A DNA stretch of 64,000 bases, taken from NCBI RefSeq assembly GCF_004295585.1, contig NZ_AP019400.1, positions 3,136,001 to 3,200,000 of the forward strand, in the 5' to 3' direction. Origin of the DNA: Cohnella abietis (GTDB taxonomy: Bacteria > Bacillota > Bacilli > Paenibacillales > Paenibacillaceae). The notes beneath the pieces are model-generated. The model made no database searches. It saw only the letters and a program-made list of their open reading frames with translations, and was not told where the DNA came from. This document shows, piece by piece, positions 25,641 through 36,059 of the stretch. The stretch's first letter is position 1. Each line of letters opens with the position of its first letter. The position numbers and the translations under genes are program-made.

Positions 25641-28600
25641 GTGCGTATTGTATGTAAAAAAGGAATTTCAATAATCTTAGTGATGTTGATAGTACTAGGT
25701 GGATTGAATGGGTTGTTTATTGGAGGTGGCAAAGCGTTTGCTGATCCAGTAACTTTCGCTCGAGGAGATGGTTCATCAAGTAATCCTTATCAGATTGCAA
25801 CCGCAGCTGAGCTTAATAAGGTCAGGGAATATTTAGGAAGAAGTGATTATTTCAAGCTGACAGCAGATATTGATTTAAGTACCTACACAAACTGGGTGCC
25901 AATAGGTAATTCTGATTCGAAATTTGCAGGAAAAATGGACGGCAATGGTTTTAAAATCACGGGGCTAACGATTAATGGTGTTAACGATTTAGGGCTATTC
26001 GGTTATACTGATTCGTCTAGTTTGATTACTAATATTAGACTTGAAGGTATTGCTGTAGTAGGTAACAATACCGATGGTCAGAATGCAGGTGGCTTGGTTG
26101 GTCACAATACTGGAAATATCAGTAACAGCTATGTCGCGACAGGAAGTGTGAGTAGTTATAATTATGTAGGCGGCTTGGTTGGTTTTAATGAAGGAGGAAC
26201 AATCAGTAACAGCTACGCCTCAGTAAGTGTGACTGGTGTTTATAATATAGGCGGCTTGTGTGGTGTTAATATGAATGCATCAATCAACAACAGCTACGCC
26301 ACAGGAAGCGTGCGTGGAACTACTGCAGCCGGCTTGCTTTATTATAACTACCCTGGCTCCCATGTAAACAGCAGCTACTTTGACAACCAATCAACAGGAC
26401 AAATGGGTGGAGGTCTTGGAGGTGGCGGGTTAGGCAAAACAACGGAAGAGATGAAAACCAAAGCAACATTTATAGGTTGGGATTTTACTGGAACTTGGTA
26501 TATGCTTCCGGGACAATACCCTCAATTATGGAGCAGCATTACTTTGTCAAAAGGAACCACAGTTGGAACAACCAAATTGATCGACGTTGCAAATGGTATG
26601 GAGTATTCGCTTGACGGTAACAATTATACACCGATCACGGGTACTTCTGTCGAAATTGCTGTGAATGTGGGCGATACGATCTTCGTCCGTATTGCTCCAA
26701 ACGTAAAAACATTGACAGCCAATCAAACGAATATCAGAGGGATTACCCCGCCTGTTTTAACAGCGGACACGACAAATAACTATACTGTGAATAACATTGA
26801 TATTACGTTCGCGAGTAATTTGGCATGGTCAGGAGCTATCACGGCGGTGAAGGACGGAAATACCCTGTTGGTTTTAAATGCGGATTACATCGTCGGAGAT
26901 GGGCTGATCACGATAAATGCCAATGTGCTGGCAAGAGGCAATCATACGATTACGGTAAAAGCAACCGGTTATGAAGATTCCGTAATCGACCAGACGGTAT
27001 TGTTATTGCCATCGCCTATCAATGCATTAGCATTGGATAGATTGGTAGAAGCCCCTGCAAAGAGTGCAGTACCTAGCATAACAGCGATTAATGAACCCCA
27101 ATACACAGGAACAATCGCATGGTTTGAATCCGACGGCATAACACCAGCACCGGCAAACTTTGCAGCATCAACCGTATACAAAGCAAAAGTAACGCTAATA
27201 GCTAAAGCTGACTATACCTTAACAGGCGTTACAACAGACAGCTTTACGTATACTGGAGCAACAACAGTAGCGAACATAGCTGACTCAGGAGTAGTCACAA
27301 TTACATTCCCAGCGACAGCAGCAGCAACAGTAGTCCATGCATTGGTATTAGATAGCTTGGTAGTGGTCCCTGTCAACGGTGCAGTACCTAGCACAACAGC
27401 GATTAATGAAACCCAATACACAGGAACAATCGCATGGTTTGAATCCGACGGTACAACATCAGCACCAGCAAAATTTGCAGCATCAACCGTATACAAAGCA
27501 AAAGTAACGTTAACAGCTAAAGCTGGTTATACCTTAACAGGCGTTACAGCAGATAGCTTTACGTATACTGGAGCAACAACGGTAACCAACACAGCTGATC
27601 TTGGAGAAGTTACAATTACATTCCCAGCGACAGCAGCAACAGTAGTCAATGCATTGGCATTGGATAGCATGGTTGTAGCCCCTGCAAAGAATGCAGCAAC
27701 TAGCACAACAGCGATTGATGAAACTCAATACACGGGAACAATTACATGGTTTGAATCCGACGGCACAACATCAGCACCGGCAAAATTTGCAACATCAACC
27801 GTATACAAAGCAAAAGTAACGCTAATAGCCAAAGCTGGCTATACCTTAACAGGTGTTACAGCAGACAGCTTTACGTATACTGGTGCAACGACAGTAGCCA
27901 ACACAGTTGACTCTGGAGAAGTCACAATTACATTCCCAGCGACAGCAGCAGCAACAGTAGTCAATGCATTGGCATTGGATAGCTTGGTAGTAGCTCCAGT
28001 AAATGGCGCAGCAACTAGCACAACAGCGATAGATGAACCCCAATACACAGGAACAATCGCATGGTTTGAGTCCAATGGCACAACATCAGCACCGGCAAAA
28101 TTTGCAGCATCAACCGTATACAAAGCAAAAGTAACGCTAACAGCCAAAGCTGGTTATACCTTAACAGGCGTTACAACAGACAGCTTTACGTATACTGGAG
28201 CAACAACAGTAGCGAACACAGCTGATTCAGGAATAGTCACAATTACATTCTCAGCGACAGCAGCGACAGTAGTCCAAGCATTGGCATTGGATAGCTTGGT
28301 AGAAGCCCCTGCAAAGAGGGCAGCACCTAGCACAACAGCGATTGATACCACACAATATACAGGAACAATTGCATGGTTTGAGTCCGATGGCACAACATCA
28401 GCACCGGCAAAATTTGCAGCATCAACCGTATACAAAGCAAAAGTAACGCTAATAGCCAAAGCTGGCTATACCTTAACAGGTGTTACAGCAGACAGCTTTA
28501 CGTACACTGGTGCAACAACGGTAACCAACACAGCTGACTCAGGAGTAGTCATAATTACATTCCCAGCGACAGCAGCAGTTACACCAACACCAACACCAAC

Positions 28601-29351
28601 ACCAACACCAACACCAACACCAACACCAACACCAACACCAACACCAACACCAACACCAACACCAGCACGAACACCAGCACCAGCACCAACACCAACACCA
28701 ACACCAACACCAGCACCAACACCAGCACCAGCACCAAAACCGTTCTATAACGAAAAGGTTAATATCGATGTAATCAAGGCGCTAGTAGAAAAAGCAAATG
28801 CTGCACCAGCAGTAACATTTAAGGATGTATCTGCAAGTGCTCCAAATGCTAAAGCGATCGAGTTAGCAGCTAAGCTTGGGATCATTAAGGGAAATGAGGA
28901 AGGCTCGTTCCATGGCAATGCTACGATAACTAGGGCAGAATTTGCGACTATGTTAGTAAGAGCGCTTGGATTAACAGCTGAAAGTGATTCCAATTTTAAG
29001 GACACCAAGGGTCATTGGGCGGCAGATGCAATTGCAACGTTACAAGCTAGTGGTATTATCAACGGTTACGTGAATGGAACATTCAAACCGAATCAGACCA
29101 TCACAAGAGCGGAAATAGTGGCTATGCTATCCAAAGCAATGAACATTACGCTAGTAAAAAATGATAAGTTCAAGGATGTTTCGGGTAATTGGGCAGAAGC
29201 TGAGATCAATACGTTACACGATATGGGAATCATAAAGGGTGCAAAGGATGGTTCATTCAAACCGAATGCGAATGCTACGAGATCCGAGTCGTTAATTATG
29301 ATTTTACGGATATTGAACGAAAGTCTTGGCCATTCGCTAGACATAGAATAG
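25641..29351 (+). CDS. S-layer-anchored GLUG/tandem-repeat surface protein
   Basis: A 1236-residue secreted cell-wall protein, probably an adhesin or matrix protein. Order: signal peptide 1-34; GLUG-type beta region 40-290 with repeating GGLVG, NSYA and GSV motifs; X2-like Ig domain about 365-455; five near-identical ~103-residue repeats at about 456-979 (each with [29 protein letters not shown] and [10 protein letters not shown]). Then a Pro-Thr linker encoded by a run of ACACCA hexamers, and three SLH modules from about 1045 to the end. The GTG start follows GGAGGAAG. The repeats are so alike in DNA (period ~309 bp) that recent duplication or active recombination is likely. The SLH cassette is nearly the same as in the protein at 51449-55177. 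Confidence 0.88.
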   Translation: MRIVCKKGISIILVMLIVLGGLNGLFIGGGKAFADPVTFARGDGSSSNPYQIATAAELNKVREYLGRSDYFKLTADIDLSTYTNWVPIGNSDSKFAGKMDGNGFKITGLTINGVNDLGLFGYTDSSSLITNIRLEGIAVVGNNTDGQNAGGLVGHNTGNISNSYVATGSVSSYNYVGGLVGFNEGGTISNSYASVSVTGVYNIGGLCGVNMNASINNSYATGSVRGTTAAGLLYYNYPGSHVNSSYFDNQSTGQMGGGLGGGGLGKTTEEMKTKATFIGWDFTGTWYMLPGQYPQLWSSITLSKGTTVGTTKLIDVANGMEYSLDGNNYTPITGTSVEIAVNVGDTIFVRIAPNVKTLTANQTNIRGITPPVLTADTTNNYTVNNIDITFASNLAWSGAITAVKDGNTLLVLNADYIVGDGLITINANVLARGNHTITVKATGYEDSVIDQTVLLLPSPINALALDRLVEAPAKSAVPSITAINEPQYTGTIAWFESDGITPAPANFAASTVYKAKVTLIAKADYTLTGVTTDSFTYTGATTVANIADSGVVTITFPATAAATVVHALVLDSLVVVPVNGAVPSTTAINETQYTGTIAWFESDGTTSAPAKFAASTVYKAKVTLTAKAGYTLTGVTADSFTYTGATTVTNTADLGEVTITFPATAATVVNALALDSMVVAPAKNAATSTTAIDETQYTGTITWFESDGTTSAPAKFATSTVYKAKVTLIAKAGYTLTGVTADSFTYTGATTVANTVDSGEVTITFPATAAATVVNALALDSLVVAPVNGAATSTTAIDEPQYTGTIAWFESNGTTSAPAKFAASTVYKAKVTLTAKAGYTLTGVTTDSFTYTGATTVANTADSGIVTITFSATAATVVQALALDSLVEAPAKRAAPSTTAIDTTQYTGTIAWFESDGTTSAPAKFAASTVYKAKVTLIAKAGYTLTGVTADSFTYTGATTVTNTADSGVVIITFPATAAVTPTPTPTPTPTPTPTPTPTPTPTPTPTPARTPAPAPTPTPTPTPAPTPAPAPKPFYNEKVNIDVIKALVEKANAAPAVTFKDVSASAPNAKAIELAAKLGIIKGNEEGSFHGNATITRAEFATMLVRALGLTAESDSNFKDTKGHWAADAIATLQASGIINGYVNGTFKPNQTITRAEIVAMLSKAMNITLVKNDKFKDVSGNWAEAEINTLHDMGIIKGAKDGSFKPNANATRSESLIMILRILNESLGHSLDIE
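27010..28578 (+). repeat. five tandem ~309-bp coding repeats
   Basis: Five in-frame copies of a ~309-bp unit inside the SLH protein gene, differing by scattered substitutions. Parts of the unit are word-for-word the same in all copies (for example around ACCGTATACAAAGCAAAAGT). Confidence 0.9.
28578..28738 (+). repeat. ACACCA hexanucleotide microsatellite
   Basis: About eleven uninterrupted ACACCA units followed by interrupted ones (AGCACC, ACGAAC). As the unit is six bases, slippage would change linker length by Pro-Thr pairs without a frameshift. Confidence 0.9.
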
Positions 29352-29368
29352 AAGTTTAAAGTTACTTG

Positions 29369-29408
29369 AAAACGGCAGGTACTGGTAAAATAGTATCTGC
29401 CGTTTTTT
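29369..29408 (+). terminator. Rho-independent terminator
   Basis: AAAACGGCAG pairs with CTGCCGTTTT, then TTG. The loop text (GTACTGGTAAAATAGTAT) is closely related to the terminator at 55196, showing that the SLH cassette was duplicated together with its terminator. Confidence 0.85.
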
Positions 29409-29823
29409 GTGGCTTCTTTTTATAGGTGCTCACAACTTGATTCAATCATGTTAAATCAGAAATTCGTTTATACTTGGAAATTATATGTAATTATTAAGTG
29501 TATTAAATCTGTTTGGGCTCAGTTTAGGGAGAGTGTAATACCCCAAGGTGGTAGAGCGCATCGATGGCATCGATTAGGTCATATAGTGAACATAGTGTTT
29601 GTATAAACGAATATTGGGGATCTATTAGACCGAAGATGAAGTAGAAAAGCCGCATGTAACAGGCATACTGTTCATGTGGCTCTTCATCGTATGAAATTTA
29701 AGCTAGAAGAAGTATGGGGATTTAAGCTCAAATTCGCGAAAACTTTAATGGTCAGTTAGACTCGAAGTGCAATGCAGCGAAAAATGAACTCAGGCCGTCT
29801 AATAAGGTGGAGGTGATAATTCA
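29409..29823. other. intergenic region with a long imperfect hairpin
   Basis: GATGAAG and AGCCGCATG (29635-29656) are complementary to CATGTGGCT and CTTCATC (29673-29688). No T-run follows, so it is not an ordinary terminator; it may be a processed RNA hairpin or an old terminator. The leader of the sigma gene occupies the right end. Confidence 0.4.
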
Positions 29824-30387
29824 GTGAAGCCGGCCGGCTCGAATAACAAGGAAAATTTCGCGAAAGATCCCTCTCAAGCTCTAGAGCAGCTGATGGAAAG
29901 CTTTGGCTCGACGGTCATGAAGACCGCTTATTTTTATACAGGAGATCGGCATCTTGCCGAGGATATTAGCCAGGAGGTATTCCTGCGCGCTTATCGTAAC
30001 TGGAACTCGTTTCGGGGAGATAGCGCGGTCAAAACCTGGTTGACGACGATCGCCATCAACGTTTGTAGAGACAAGATGGGCGTGCGGATGTTTGCTGAAC
30101 AGCCGACCGATCCCAGCCAGATGGAGCGGGGACGGACAATCAACGTGGAAGAAGAAGTGCTTAGAAGATTGCAGAAAAGTGTGATTTTGCGGCATTTGCT
30201 GCGTATACCTCTGCCGTATCAGGAGGCTTTGTATCTATATTACTATCTGGACCTGAACACACGGGAAATCGCGGAAGCGACTTCGTCGCCCGAGGGTACC
30301 GTGAGAAACAGGTTGCACCGAGCGCGCGAGGCGTTGGCTCGGGAAATGCGTAAGGAGGAGACAATTAATGAAGGACATGGAGAGTAA
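29824..30387 (+). CDS. ECF-type RNA polymerase sigma factor
   Basis: A 187-residue sigma-70 family protein. Region 2 (LMESFGSTVMKTAYFYTGDR, AEDISQEVFLRAYRNWNSFR) and region 4 (LPYQEALYLYYYLDLNTREI, GTVRNRLHRAREAL) are complete. The GTG start at 29824 follows GGAGGTG with good spacing. The 3' end overlaps the next gene by 20 bases, so the two are translationally coupled as a sigma/anti-sigma pair. The DNA of this pair is visibly richer in G and C than its flanks. Confidence 0.9.
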   Translation: MKPAGSNNKENFAKDPSQALEQLMESFGSTVMKTAYFYTGDRHLAEDISQEVFLRAYRNWNSFRGDSAVKTWLTTIAINVCRDKMGVRMFAEQPTDPSQMERGRTINVEEEVLRRLQKSVILRHLLRIPLPYQEALYLYYYLDLNTREIAEATSSPEGTVRNRLHRAREALAREMRKEETINEGHGE

Positions 30388-31057
30388 ACTGAGTCAACAT
30401 TTACGAAAGGAGTCGGATGATATGTTGTTTTCCGGAATGGAAATGAGCGATAGCGTTAAACAGAAAATTAGGAAGCAAGCAGCCGCGGAGCAGAAAAACC
30501 GCCGATTCGTTCTTCCGAAAGCCTGGCTTGCAGGAGCGGCTGCGGTAGTCGCGGCGGTCGTCATCGTGACGGGATTGCCGATGCTGAAAGAGCCCGCCGC
30601 GGTTCCGGCGCCAACGAATAATTCGACGGGAACCGTGCTACCCGGAAACGGAGGAGCCACAGGTTCGGAGCTGTCCCAATTGATCACGACACCGTTCGGA
30701 ACGGCAGAGGCAGCGCAAACGGCTTTCGGTACCGGTGTGCTTGTTCCTCAAGTCGCCCCGGAAGGCTTCAAATTGGCTGAGGTTGTCGGCGTAGGAATGA
30801 AGGACCAACCGCTCAGAGATTTGAACTTCACATACGGCTCGGGTGATAAGACGGTGACGTTCAGCGCGAGCCACATGCCGGCGACATTCCCGACGGACCT
30901 GTTCACATCGACGAAAGTGGGCGGAGCGGATGGCTTTATTTTCGAGCAAGAAGGGTTCACGGAGCTGTTCTGGGTAGTTGACGGAATTCAGTATGGCGTG
31001 TCCGGCCCGATCTCTGGCATTGAGGCCATGAAGGTCGCCGAATCGGTCGAGTCTTAA
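30368..31057 (+). CDS. membrane anti-sigma factor, DUF4367-like
   Basis: A 229-residue single-pass protein. Residues 1-52 are cytosolic, 53-70 are a hydrophobic segment (AWLAGAAAVVAAVVIVTGL), a Pro/Thr/Gly-rich spacer follows and the last ~125 residues form an extracellular domain. Within that domain, FKLAEVVGVGMKDQPLRDLN and KTVTFSASHMPATFP resemble the DUF4367 domain seen in anti-sigma proteins of Bacillota. The ATG lies within the sigma gene (20-base overlap). Presumed role: holds the sigma factor inactive until an envelope signal arrives. Confidence 0.75.
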   Translation: MKDMESKLSQHLRKESDDMLFSGMEMSDSVKQKIRKQAAAEQKNRRFVLPKAWLAGAAAVVAAVVIVTGLPMLKEPAAVPAPTNNSTGTVLPGNGGATGSELSQLITTPFGTAEAAQTAFGTGVLVPQVAPEGFKLAEVVGVGMKDQPLRDLNFTYGSGDKTVTFSASHMPATFPTDLFTSTKVGGADGFIFEQEGFTELFWVVDGIQYGVSGPISGIEAMKVAESVES

Positions 31058-31093
31058 CAAGTTGATGCGTGAATTTCGTTAATAGAATGATAC

Positions 31094-31117
31094 AGCCCAC
31101 CCGTTGAGGTGGGTTTT
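31094..31117 (+). terminator. Rho-independent terminator
   Basis: CCCACC CGTTGA GGTGGG followed by TTTTTT. Confidence 0.9.
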
Positions 31118-31223
31118 TTCGTTAACTTATTAAACGACAGCTCAAGCTGGAAATTTTCGTTTTGCGTTTAATCGCGCAGCATCGCATGCTATAATAGTTC
31201 AAGTCATCAGAGAAGAGGGAAAA

Positions 31224-32408
31224 ATGCATAGAGAGACATCCGAAAAAAAGCTATTCTATTTGGATGGCATTAGGGGACTTGCGGCATTAGCCGTCGTTAT
31301 TGCGCACTATATTCAAGTATTTTATCCAGCTGCGTTAAATGGAAGACCGCAACAAGCACATTCTGAATGGGATATTTGGTACGGGCATTCTCCTATTAAT
31401 TTATTTTATAATGGACAATTTGCCGTTTGCTTGTTTTTTGTGCTGAGTGGTTATGTGCTAAGTGTCAAAATGTTTGAAAAAGAGATTGATAGTGAAAACT
31501 TTCAAAAATTGTTGCGTTCCAGCGCCATACGAAGGTACATTCGTCTTGCTGTGCCGGCAGCAGTATCCGTATTGTTGGCGTATCTAGCCATAATTACGAA
31601 TGCCTTTCATCTCCATGAAATATGGGGAACAACTTGGACGGATATGAAAAAGGACTACTACGCTTTAGATACAAATGTATATACCGTTATCAAGGCAGCT
31701 ATTTTTGATCCGTTTTTCCGCTTTAACGCACATCCTTACAATCCAGTCCTTTGGACAATGGGCTATGAGCTATTAGGTTCTTTTTTAATTTTCGGTTTTA
31801 TTGCTTTATTCGGACGAGTGAATAAAAGATGGATTGTGTATGTAGTCTTATCCATTGCGTTTATTCAAACCTATTTTGTCGCTTTTTTGTGGGGAATGCT
31901 GCTTGCCGACTTGCTCAAGCACAAATGGGTTCAAAGTAAAATAACGGCAGTACTTGTGCTTTTAATGGGGATTTACTTAGGTTCGGCGCCTTATACTGCA
32001 TTAATGGGGACTATGTACGAACCGATAGAAGTCTGGACAAAAAATATTAATGAATGGTTTCAATTTAACATTGATCCACGATTGCTTGCACGAAATTTAG
32101 GCTCTGCTATGATATTGTTTGCTTTGCTTCGTTTAAGAGTGCTGCAGCATGTGTTTGGATGGAAACCGTTTGCTTATTTAGGGCAGATTTCATTTTCCAT
32201 TTACCTCATTCATTTCACTTTCCTAAATACGTTCTCCGCGTTTCTGTTTAGTAAAGTGATTCATCATTTTAGCTATAATCTTGCCTATGCCATTACGTTT
32301 ATGGTTTCCATGGTGCCCTTATTTATTTTGTCGCATTATTACATGAAATATATCGATCAAGGTGCTTTAAAACTAGCTCGTAAAGTTGAAAAAAAGATGA
32401 CTGCATAA
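31224..32408 (+). CDS. acyltransferase 3 family membrane protein
   Basis: A 394-residue multi-pass protein of the OafA/NodX/WecH type, which moves acyl groups (often acetyl) onto sugars or cell-wall polymers. The family signature LDGIRGLAALAVVIAHY stands at residues 12-28, with the catalytic-type His in AHY; LFFVLSGYVLS near 75 and the arginine-rich RRYIRLAVPA near 106 are also typical. About ten hydrophobic segments run to residue 385. RBS AGAGGG before ATG 31224. It is a single-gene transcript with its own terminator; the acceptor substrate is unknown. Confidence 0.88.
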   Translation: MHRETSEKKLFYLDGIRGLAALAVVIAHYIQVFYPAALNGRPQQAHSEWDIWYGHSPINLFYNGQFAVCLFFVLSGYVLSVKMFEKEIDSENFQKLLRSSAIRRYIRLAVPAAVSVLLAYLAIITNAFHLHEIWGTTWTDMKKDYYALDTNVYTVIKAAIFDPFFRFNAHPYNPVLWTMGYELLGSFLIFGFIALFGRVNKRWIVYVVLSIAFIQTYFVAFLWGMLLADLLKHKWVQSKITAVLVLLMGIYLGSAPYTALMGTMYEPIEVWTKNINEWFQFNIDPRLLARNLGSAMILFALLRLRVLQHVFGWKPFAYLGQISFSIYLIHFTFLNTFSAFLFSKVIHHFSYNLAYAITFMVSMVPLFILSHYYMKYIDQGALKLARKVEKKMTA

Positions 32409-32412
32409 CCCC

Positions 32413-32452
32413 AAAAGCTCAGAGTTGAAACTAACAGCTCTGAGCTTTTTTG
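32413..32452 (+). terminator. Rho-independent terminator
   Basis: AAAAGCTCAGAG pairs with CTCTGAGCTTTT, then TTTG. It can also serve the convergent gene at 32491. Confidence 0.88.
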
Positions 32453-32490
32453 TGCAAATTACCTACTTTTGTTTGGAAATAGCATTATTT

Positions 32491-33645
32491 TTATGAAAAT
32501 GTTCTAAGCGGTCTAAAGAACGCACGAATGTCATCGACTATCAGCTCTGGTTCTTCCATAGCGGTAAAATGTCCGCCACGAGGCATTAAAGTCCAACGCG
32601 TAACGTTAAGGTTGCGTTCAACCCATTCTCGGGGAGGTAATACGATATCTGCTGGAAATATAGCAATACCTGTAGGCACTTCGATGCGGCCTAATGGTGG
32701 TAAAGAATGCGAGTTTTCATAATATATATTTGCTGAAGAACCGATGGTGTTGGTAACCCAATAGATCATAATATGAGTCAGTAACTCATCCTCGCTAAAT
32801 TTTCGACTGAGATCACCATTACAATCACTCCATGAACGAAATTTCTCAATAATCCAACTGGCGAGGCCTACCGGCGAATCGGAAAGTCCATAAGCTAGTG
32901 TCTGAGGCTTTGTGGATTGTAGGGACATATAGCCGCCCTCTTGAGAGATCCATTTTGCAGCATTTCTTTTATACTGTCGCTCTTCTTCAGAACTGACTTC
33001 AGCATCATTTGAATTCAAAAGATCTCTAATAATACCGACATCCGTTAGATGGATTCCAACCAAAAGCTCGGGATGGTTAGCCGCTAGATATCTTGTGACA
33101 CCTGAGCCAACATCCCCACCTGCAGCAGCGAATTTTTTGTATCCTAATTCTGTTGTCAAGAGTTTAGCCCATATCTCGGAGACACGAAAGTTGTTGACGC
33201 CAGAAAGGGTAGGACGACTAGAGAATCCAAATCCGGGCAATGAAGGGACAATGACGTCAAAAGAGTCCTCAGGATCACCGCCGTAGCTGACTGGATCAGT
33301 GAGAAGAGGAATAATCTTTTCGTAACGAAGGTAACTGTCAGGCCATCCGTGGGTAAGGATGATGGGCAATGGGTTAGGTCCTTTGCCTCGTTCATGTACG
33401 AAGTGCACATCTATTCCATCAATGCTGCAAGAGAACTGGGCGAAGCTATTCAACCTAGATTCTTGTGCGCGCCAATCATAATGGTCTCTCCAGTACGAAA
33501 CGAGCGACTGTAAAAAATTTAATTCTGTTCCTCGATCCCAATCCGAGCTCTCTAACTGTGTGGGCCACCGGATATGTTGTAGTTTATATTTGAGATCATC
33601 AAGGAGCTCATCGGAGGCATGAATGTGAAAACGTTCTACGACCAT
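32491..33645 (-). CDS. epoxide hydrolase (EHN-type alpha/beta hydrolase)
   Basis: A 384-residue alpha/beta-hydrolase that opens epoxides to diols. The N-terminal EHN domain is recognisable (FHIHASDELLDDLKYKLQHI, then RWP). The oxyanion motif HGWPDS, the nucleophile Asp178 in GGDVGSG, and the catalytic His in PRGGHFTAMEEPE are present. The ATG at 33643-33645 follows GGAGG; an open frame to 33762 adds 39 residues that do not belong to the family. It faces the AraC gene at 33754 across a ~110-bp intergenic region holding a palindrome (33682-33700), so that regulator probably controls it. Confidence 0.9.
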   Translation of the reverse strand: MVVERFHIHASDELLDDLKYKLQHIRWPTQLESSDWDRGTELNFLQSLVSYWRDHYDWRAQESRLNSFAQFSCSIDGIDVHFVHERGKGPNPLPIILTHGWPDSYLRYEKIIPLLTDPVSYGGDPEDSFDVIVPSLPGFGFSSRPTLSGVNNFRVSEIWAKLLTTELGYKKFAAAGGDVGSGVTRYLAANHPELLVGIHLTDVGIIRDLLNSNDAEVSSEEERQYKRNAAKWISQEGGYMSLQSTKPQTLAYGLSDSPVGLASWIIEKFRSWSDCNGDLSRKFSEDELLTHIMIYWVTNTIGSSANIYYENSHSLPPLGRIEVPTGIAIFPADIVLPPREWVERNLNVTRWTLMPRGGHFTAMEEPELIVDDIRAFFRPLRTFS

Positions 33646-33681
33646 ATAAAATCCTCCATATTTGTCGTTTGCACGATTATT

Positions 33682-33700
33682 ATATCCTTTGAAAGGGTAT
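33682..33700. promoter_or_regulatory. palindromic candidate operator between epoxide hydrolase and araC-type gene
   Basis: ATA-T-CCTTT-G-AAAGG-G-TAT: a perfect 11-base palindrome extended by three more pairs on each side. It is central in the divergent promoter region. Confidence 0.45.
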
Positions 33701-33753
33701 GGTACACTGTTATAAATGAAGCAATAAACTATACTATTTGATAGGTGACTACT

Positions 33754-34608
33754 ATGCCGCAAGTAGATCGATACAAGCAGCGTACCGTAAATGTTGAATT
33801 TTCCGCGGTTGAGGATTGTAGTGCACTTCCTTATTCTGGTCGGTTTTCGCTGATTTTTATTAAATCAGGAAGTATTAAAGGGACATTAAACGAACGTCCT
33901 ATATCTATTAGCGCTCCTGGTGTTTTTTGTCTGGCTGAAGATGACGAATTGCAAGTCAATGAGAAGGATAAGTTAGCAGCACAATCCTTTAGCTTTCATC
34001 CTGAATTTCTTAATACTACAACTCTTGCAGAAACACAGGACTACTTCCCAACGACTCCTAGCATACAAACAGGTCGTTCTCTTTTTCAAAGAGAGCATCA
34101 GAATACCGCCATTCCTCGCATAACCGAAAAAGCATATCCGCTTTTGTTCGAGTGGTTTTTTGTTCTGGGTACAGAAGTACTGGCGCAAAGTGATGAGCTC
34201 TGGGTGTGCAGAATAAAAAAGTATCTCATTCAGATACTGGGTTTGTTAGAGGATTTAAATCGAGTTAGCGCACACTCGCCTGTTGATGTAGTGCTAGACT
34301 ATATTCATACAAATTATTTCAAGAAGATTTCGTTGGAGGACTTGACGAATCGCGCTCATGTGAACCGTGTGACGCTTAATAAATTGTTTCAGGAGAGATG
34401 CGGATATACTGCGATCGGCTACTTGCTCTCACATCGTTTTAAGATTGCTTGCGAGCTATTGACGCATACAGGTATGAGTCTTAATGATATTGCCGGTGCA
34501 ACGGGATTTGAGTATGATACCTACTTTATCAAGCAATTTACAGTCAAGAAAGGTATGTCTCCGACATCTTACCGGACGACCTCTCGTAGGTTCGCGACCT
34601 ATCAATAA
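33754..34608 (+). CDS. AraC-family transcriptional regulator
   Basis: A 284-residue activator. Residues 1-150 form a cupin-like sensing domain (FSLIFIKSGSIKGTL, a typical AraC N-terminal strand pair). Residues 185-284 hold the two HTH motifs: ISLEDLTNRAHVNRVTLNKL and MSLNDIAGATGFEYDTYFIK followed by the family end KGMSPTSYR. ATG 33754 is preferred (AGGTG six bases upstream) over GTG 33745. It is divergent from the epoxide hydrolase, which is its likely target; the inducer is unknown. Confidence 0.87.
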   Translation: MPQVDRYKQRTVNVEFSAVEDCSALPYSGRFSLIFIKSGSIKGTLNERPISISAPGVFCLAEDDELQVNEKDKLAAQSFSFHPEFLNTTTLAETQDYFPTTPSIQTGRSLFQREHQNTAIPRITEKAYPLLFEWFFVLGTEVLAQSDELWVCRIKKYLIQILGLLEDLNRVSAHSPVDVVLDYIHTNYFKKISLEDLTNRAHVNRVTLNKLFQERCGYTAIGYLLSHRFKIACELLTHTGMSLNDIAGATGFEYDTYFIKQFTVKKGMSPTSYRTTSRRFATYQ

Positions 34609-34734
34609 TTTTAAGACATCTGTAAACGGGGCAAGGGATTACGTTGATGTGATGAAAGCACCAAAAAAGAGTTCGTTATTTTTGAAAAGTCCCCGCGGAG
34701 CTCAAGGTTGGGTGCTGCGCAGAACGTCCGAAAT

Positions 34735-35913
34735 TTAATAGATGGATGTTCGAATCCACTCCCCATCAAGCAATGAGTTTCGCATTTGTGGTAATTTCAA
34801 TTGTTCGACGGCACTTTTTAGAAAGCTATCATTAATAAACTGATCCGAATTATTCGTCATTAGGAACGGGATGGGATGGTAATTATTTGCTATTTCCCGC
34901 AGGGTTTGAATATCTCGTTCATATATTGCGGCATCCCAACGGATCGTAGACAGTACGCGTACGACTACTTCTAAGGGGAAATCTGTAACCGATGCAATTA
35001 ATTTGCCTGCATACAGAGGCTGATTCCGAATTAATTGATGGGCTTTCAGATGTGCACGCAAATAGGCATGTACAATGTTTTCATTTCTTCTAGTCCAGCT
35101 TTCTTCTGCAACAACTCCTGAAAGATAGTCCTCATGCTCTCCCTCCATAGGAAGGGCTTTTCCTGTCTGATTGTATTTAATCAGTGTCGGGAAGGGCTCG
35201 CATACGACCCCCGCATCGATTTGTCGATACGCAATATCTATTAGCGTCTCATTTAGATTTTGATCAATGATTTTCAAATGGTCGATCTGTGATCCTAAAG
35301 ACTTATACAGGCGATACCAAGGACTGGAGTGTTTGAGCACAGCGATGGAGTGGGAAGTAAGCTTAGAAAAATCATAATGGGAGGCATGGTTTCCGACCAT
35401 AAGGGAAATGCCTTGATTATTCCTGCTTTTCCCATCAAAGGCGAGTAATTTTGCTTTGAAGTTTGGAAGAAATAAATTGATTTTATACAGGTTTGTTAAA
35501 GGATAATCTCCTATGGATGCGATCTGAATGTTGCCGCCAATCAATTCCTCAATAAGCTTTGGGCCACTGGACGCTTCAAACCAGCTGACGCTGGTCGGGA
35601 TTGCGGAATTGGCGAGTTCTGCTTCTAACCACTTCAATTCCTTAATAATAAGGGAGCTCCACAAATGAGCATTATACTTTTGATAACCGATAGTTACTGT
35701 ATGAGATAAATTCGTTGTTTGCTGTTGTCTATGCAAGGTTATGGAGTGATTTTGAACCCAGAAAGACAGTTGATCGCGATCGATGAAGACATCTTTCCCA
35801 ATTTTTATGAAGGGAAGTCCTTTGTCTTTGCGCCATCTATTGATGGTCGCGCGGCTTATTTGCAAGAAGTCGACAGCTTCTTGCAAAGTAAGTAAGTTCA
35901 AATGTCTATTCAT
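34735..35913 (-). CDS. one-component regulator: excisionase-type HTH fused to a SsuA/NMT1-like binding domain
   Basis: A 392-residue cytosolic protein without signal peptide. Residues 6-58 are an excisionase/MerR-like helix-turn-helix (LTLQEAVDFLQISRATINRW ... FIDRDQLSFWVQ). Residues 70-390 resemble the substrate-binding proteins of sulfonate/nitrate/taurine ABC transporters (VTIGYQKYNAHLW, LIGGNIQIASIGDYPLTNL, IDAGVVCEPFPTLIKYN, EESWTRRNENIVHAYLRAHL). ATG 35911-35913 follows GGGAGGAAC; upstream in-frame sequence is not family-like. The gene is divergent from the flavoprotein/ferredoxin/ABC operon, whose own binding protein has the same fold. It is inferred to sense the transported compound and control that operon. 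Confidence 0.82.
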   Translation of the reverse strand: MNRHLNLLTLQEAVDFLQISRATINRWRKDKGLPFIKIGKDVFIDRDQLSFWVQNHSITLHRQQQTTNLSHTVTIGYQKYNAHLWSSLIIKELKWLEAELANSAIPTSVSWFEASSGPKLIEELIGGNIQIASIGDYPLTNLYKINLFLPNFKAKLLAFDGKSRNNQGISLMVGNHASHYDFSKLTSHSIAVLKHSSPWYRLYKSLGSQIDHLKIIDQNLNETLIDIAYRQIDAGVVCEPFPTLIKYNQTGKALPMEGEHEDYLSGVVAEESWTRRNENIVHAYLRAHLKAHQLIRNQPLYAGKLIASVTDFPLEVVVRVLSTIRWDAAIYERDIQTLREIANNYHPIPFLMTNNSDQFINDSFLKSAVEQLKLPQMRNSLLDGEWIRTSIY

Positions 35914-36059
35914 GCAAGTTCCTCCCGATACTACAATTTCAATATTTTTACTTTTTTTAATAAAAAAGGACGTTCGGCTCATTGAATGTCACTCGTATAG
36001 CAATACGTCTCATTGTGTTGATTAATCAAACTGGCTTTGCTACTGTATTAATTATAGTA

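Noticed and set aside
25348..25671. 107-residue minus-strand frame before the GLUG/SLH gene
   Set aside because: Overlaps the start and ribosome site of the SLH gene, A/T-rich composition and no family likeness.
29409..29606. 65-residue frame after the SLH terminator
   Set aside because: No ribosome site, odd composition and no likeness to known proteins.
30638..31060. 140-residue frame antisense to the anti-sigma gene
   Set aside because: Arginine-rich shadow in a G/C-rich gene.
34484..34738. 84-residue frame overlapping the AraC gene end
   Set aside because: Other frame of the HTH-coding region; no start signals.
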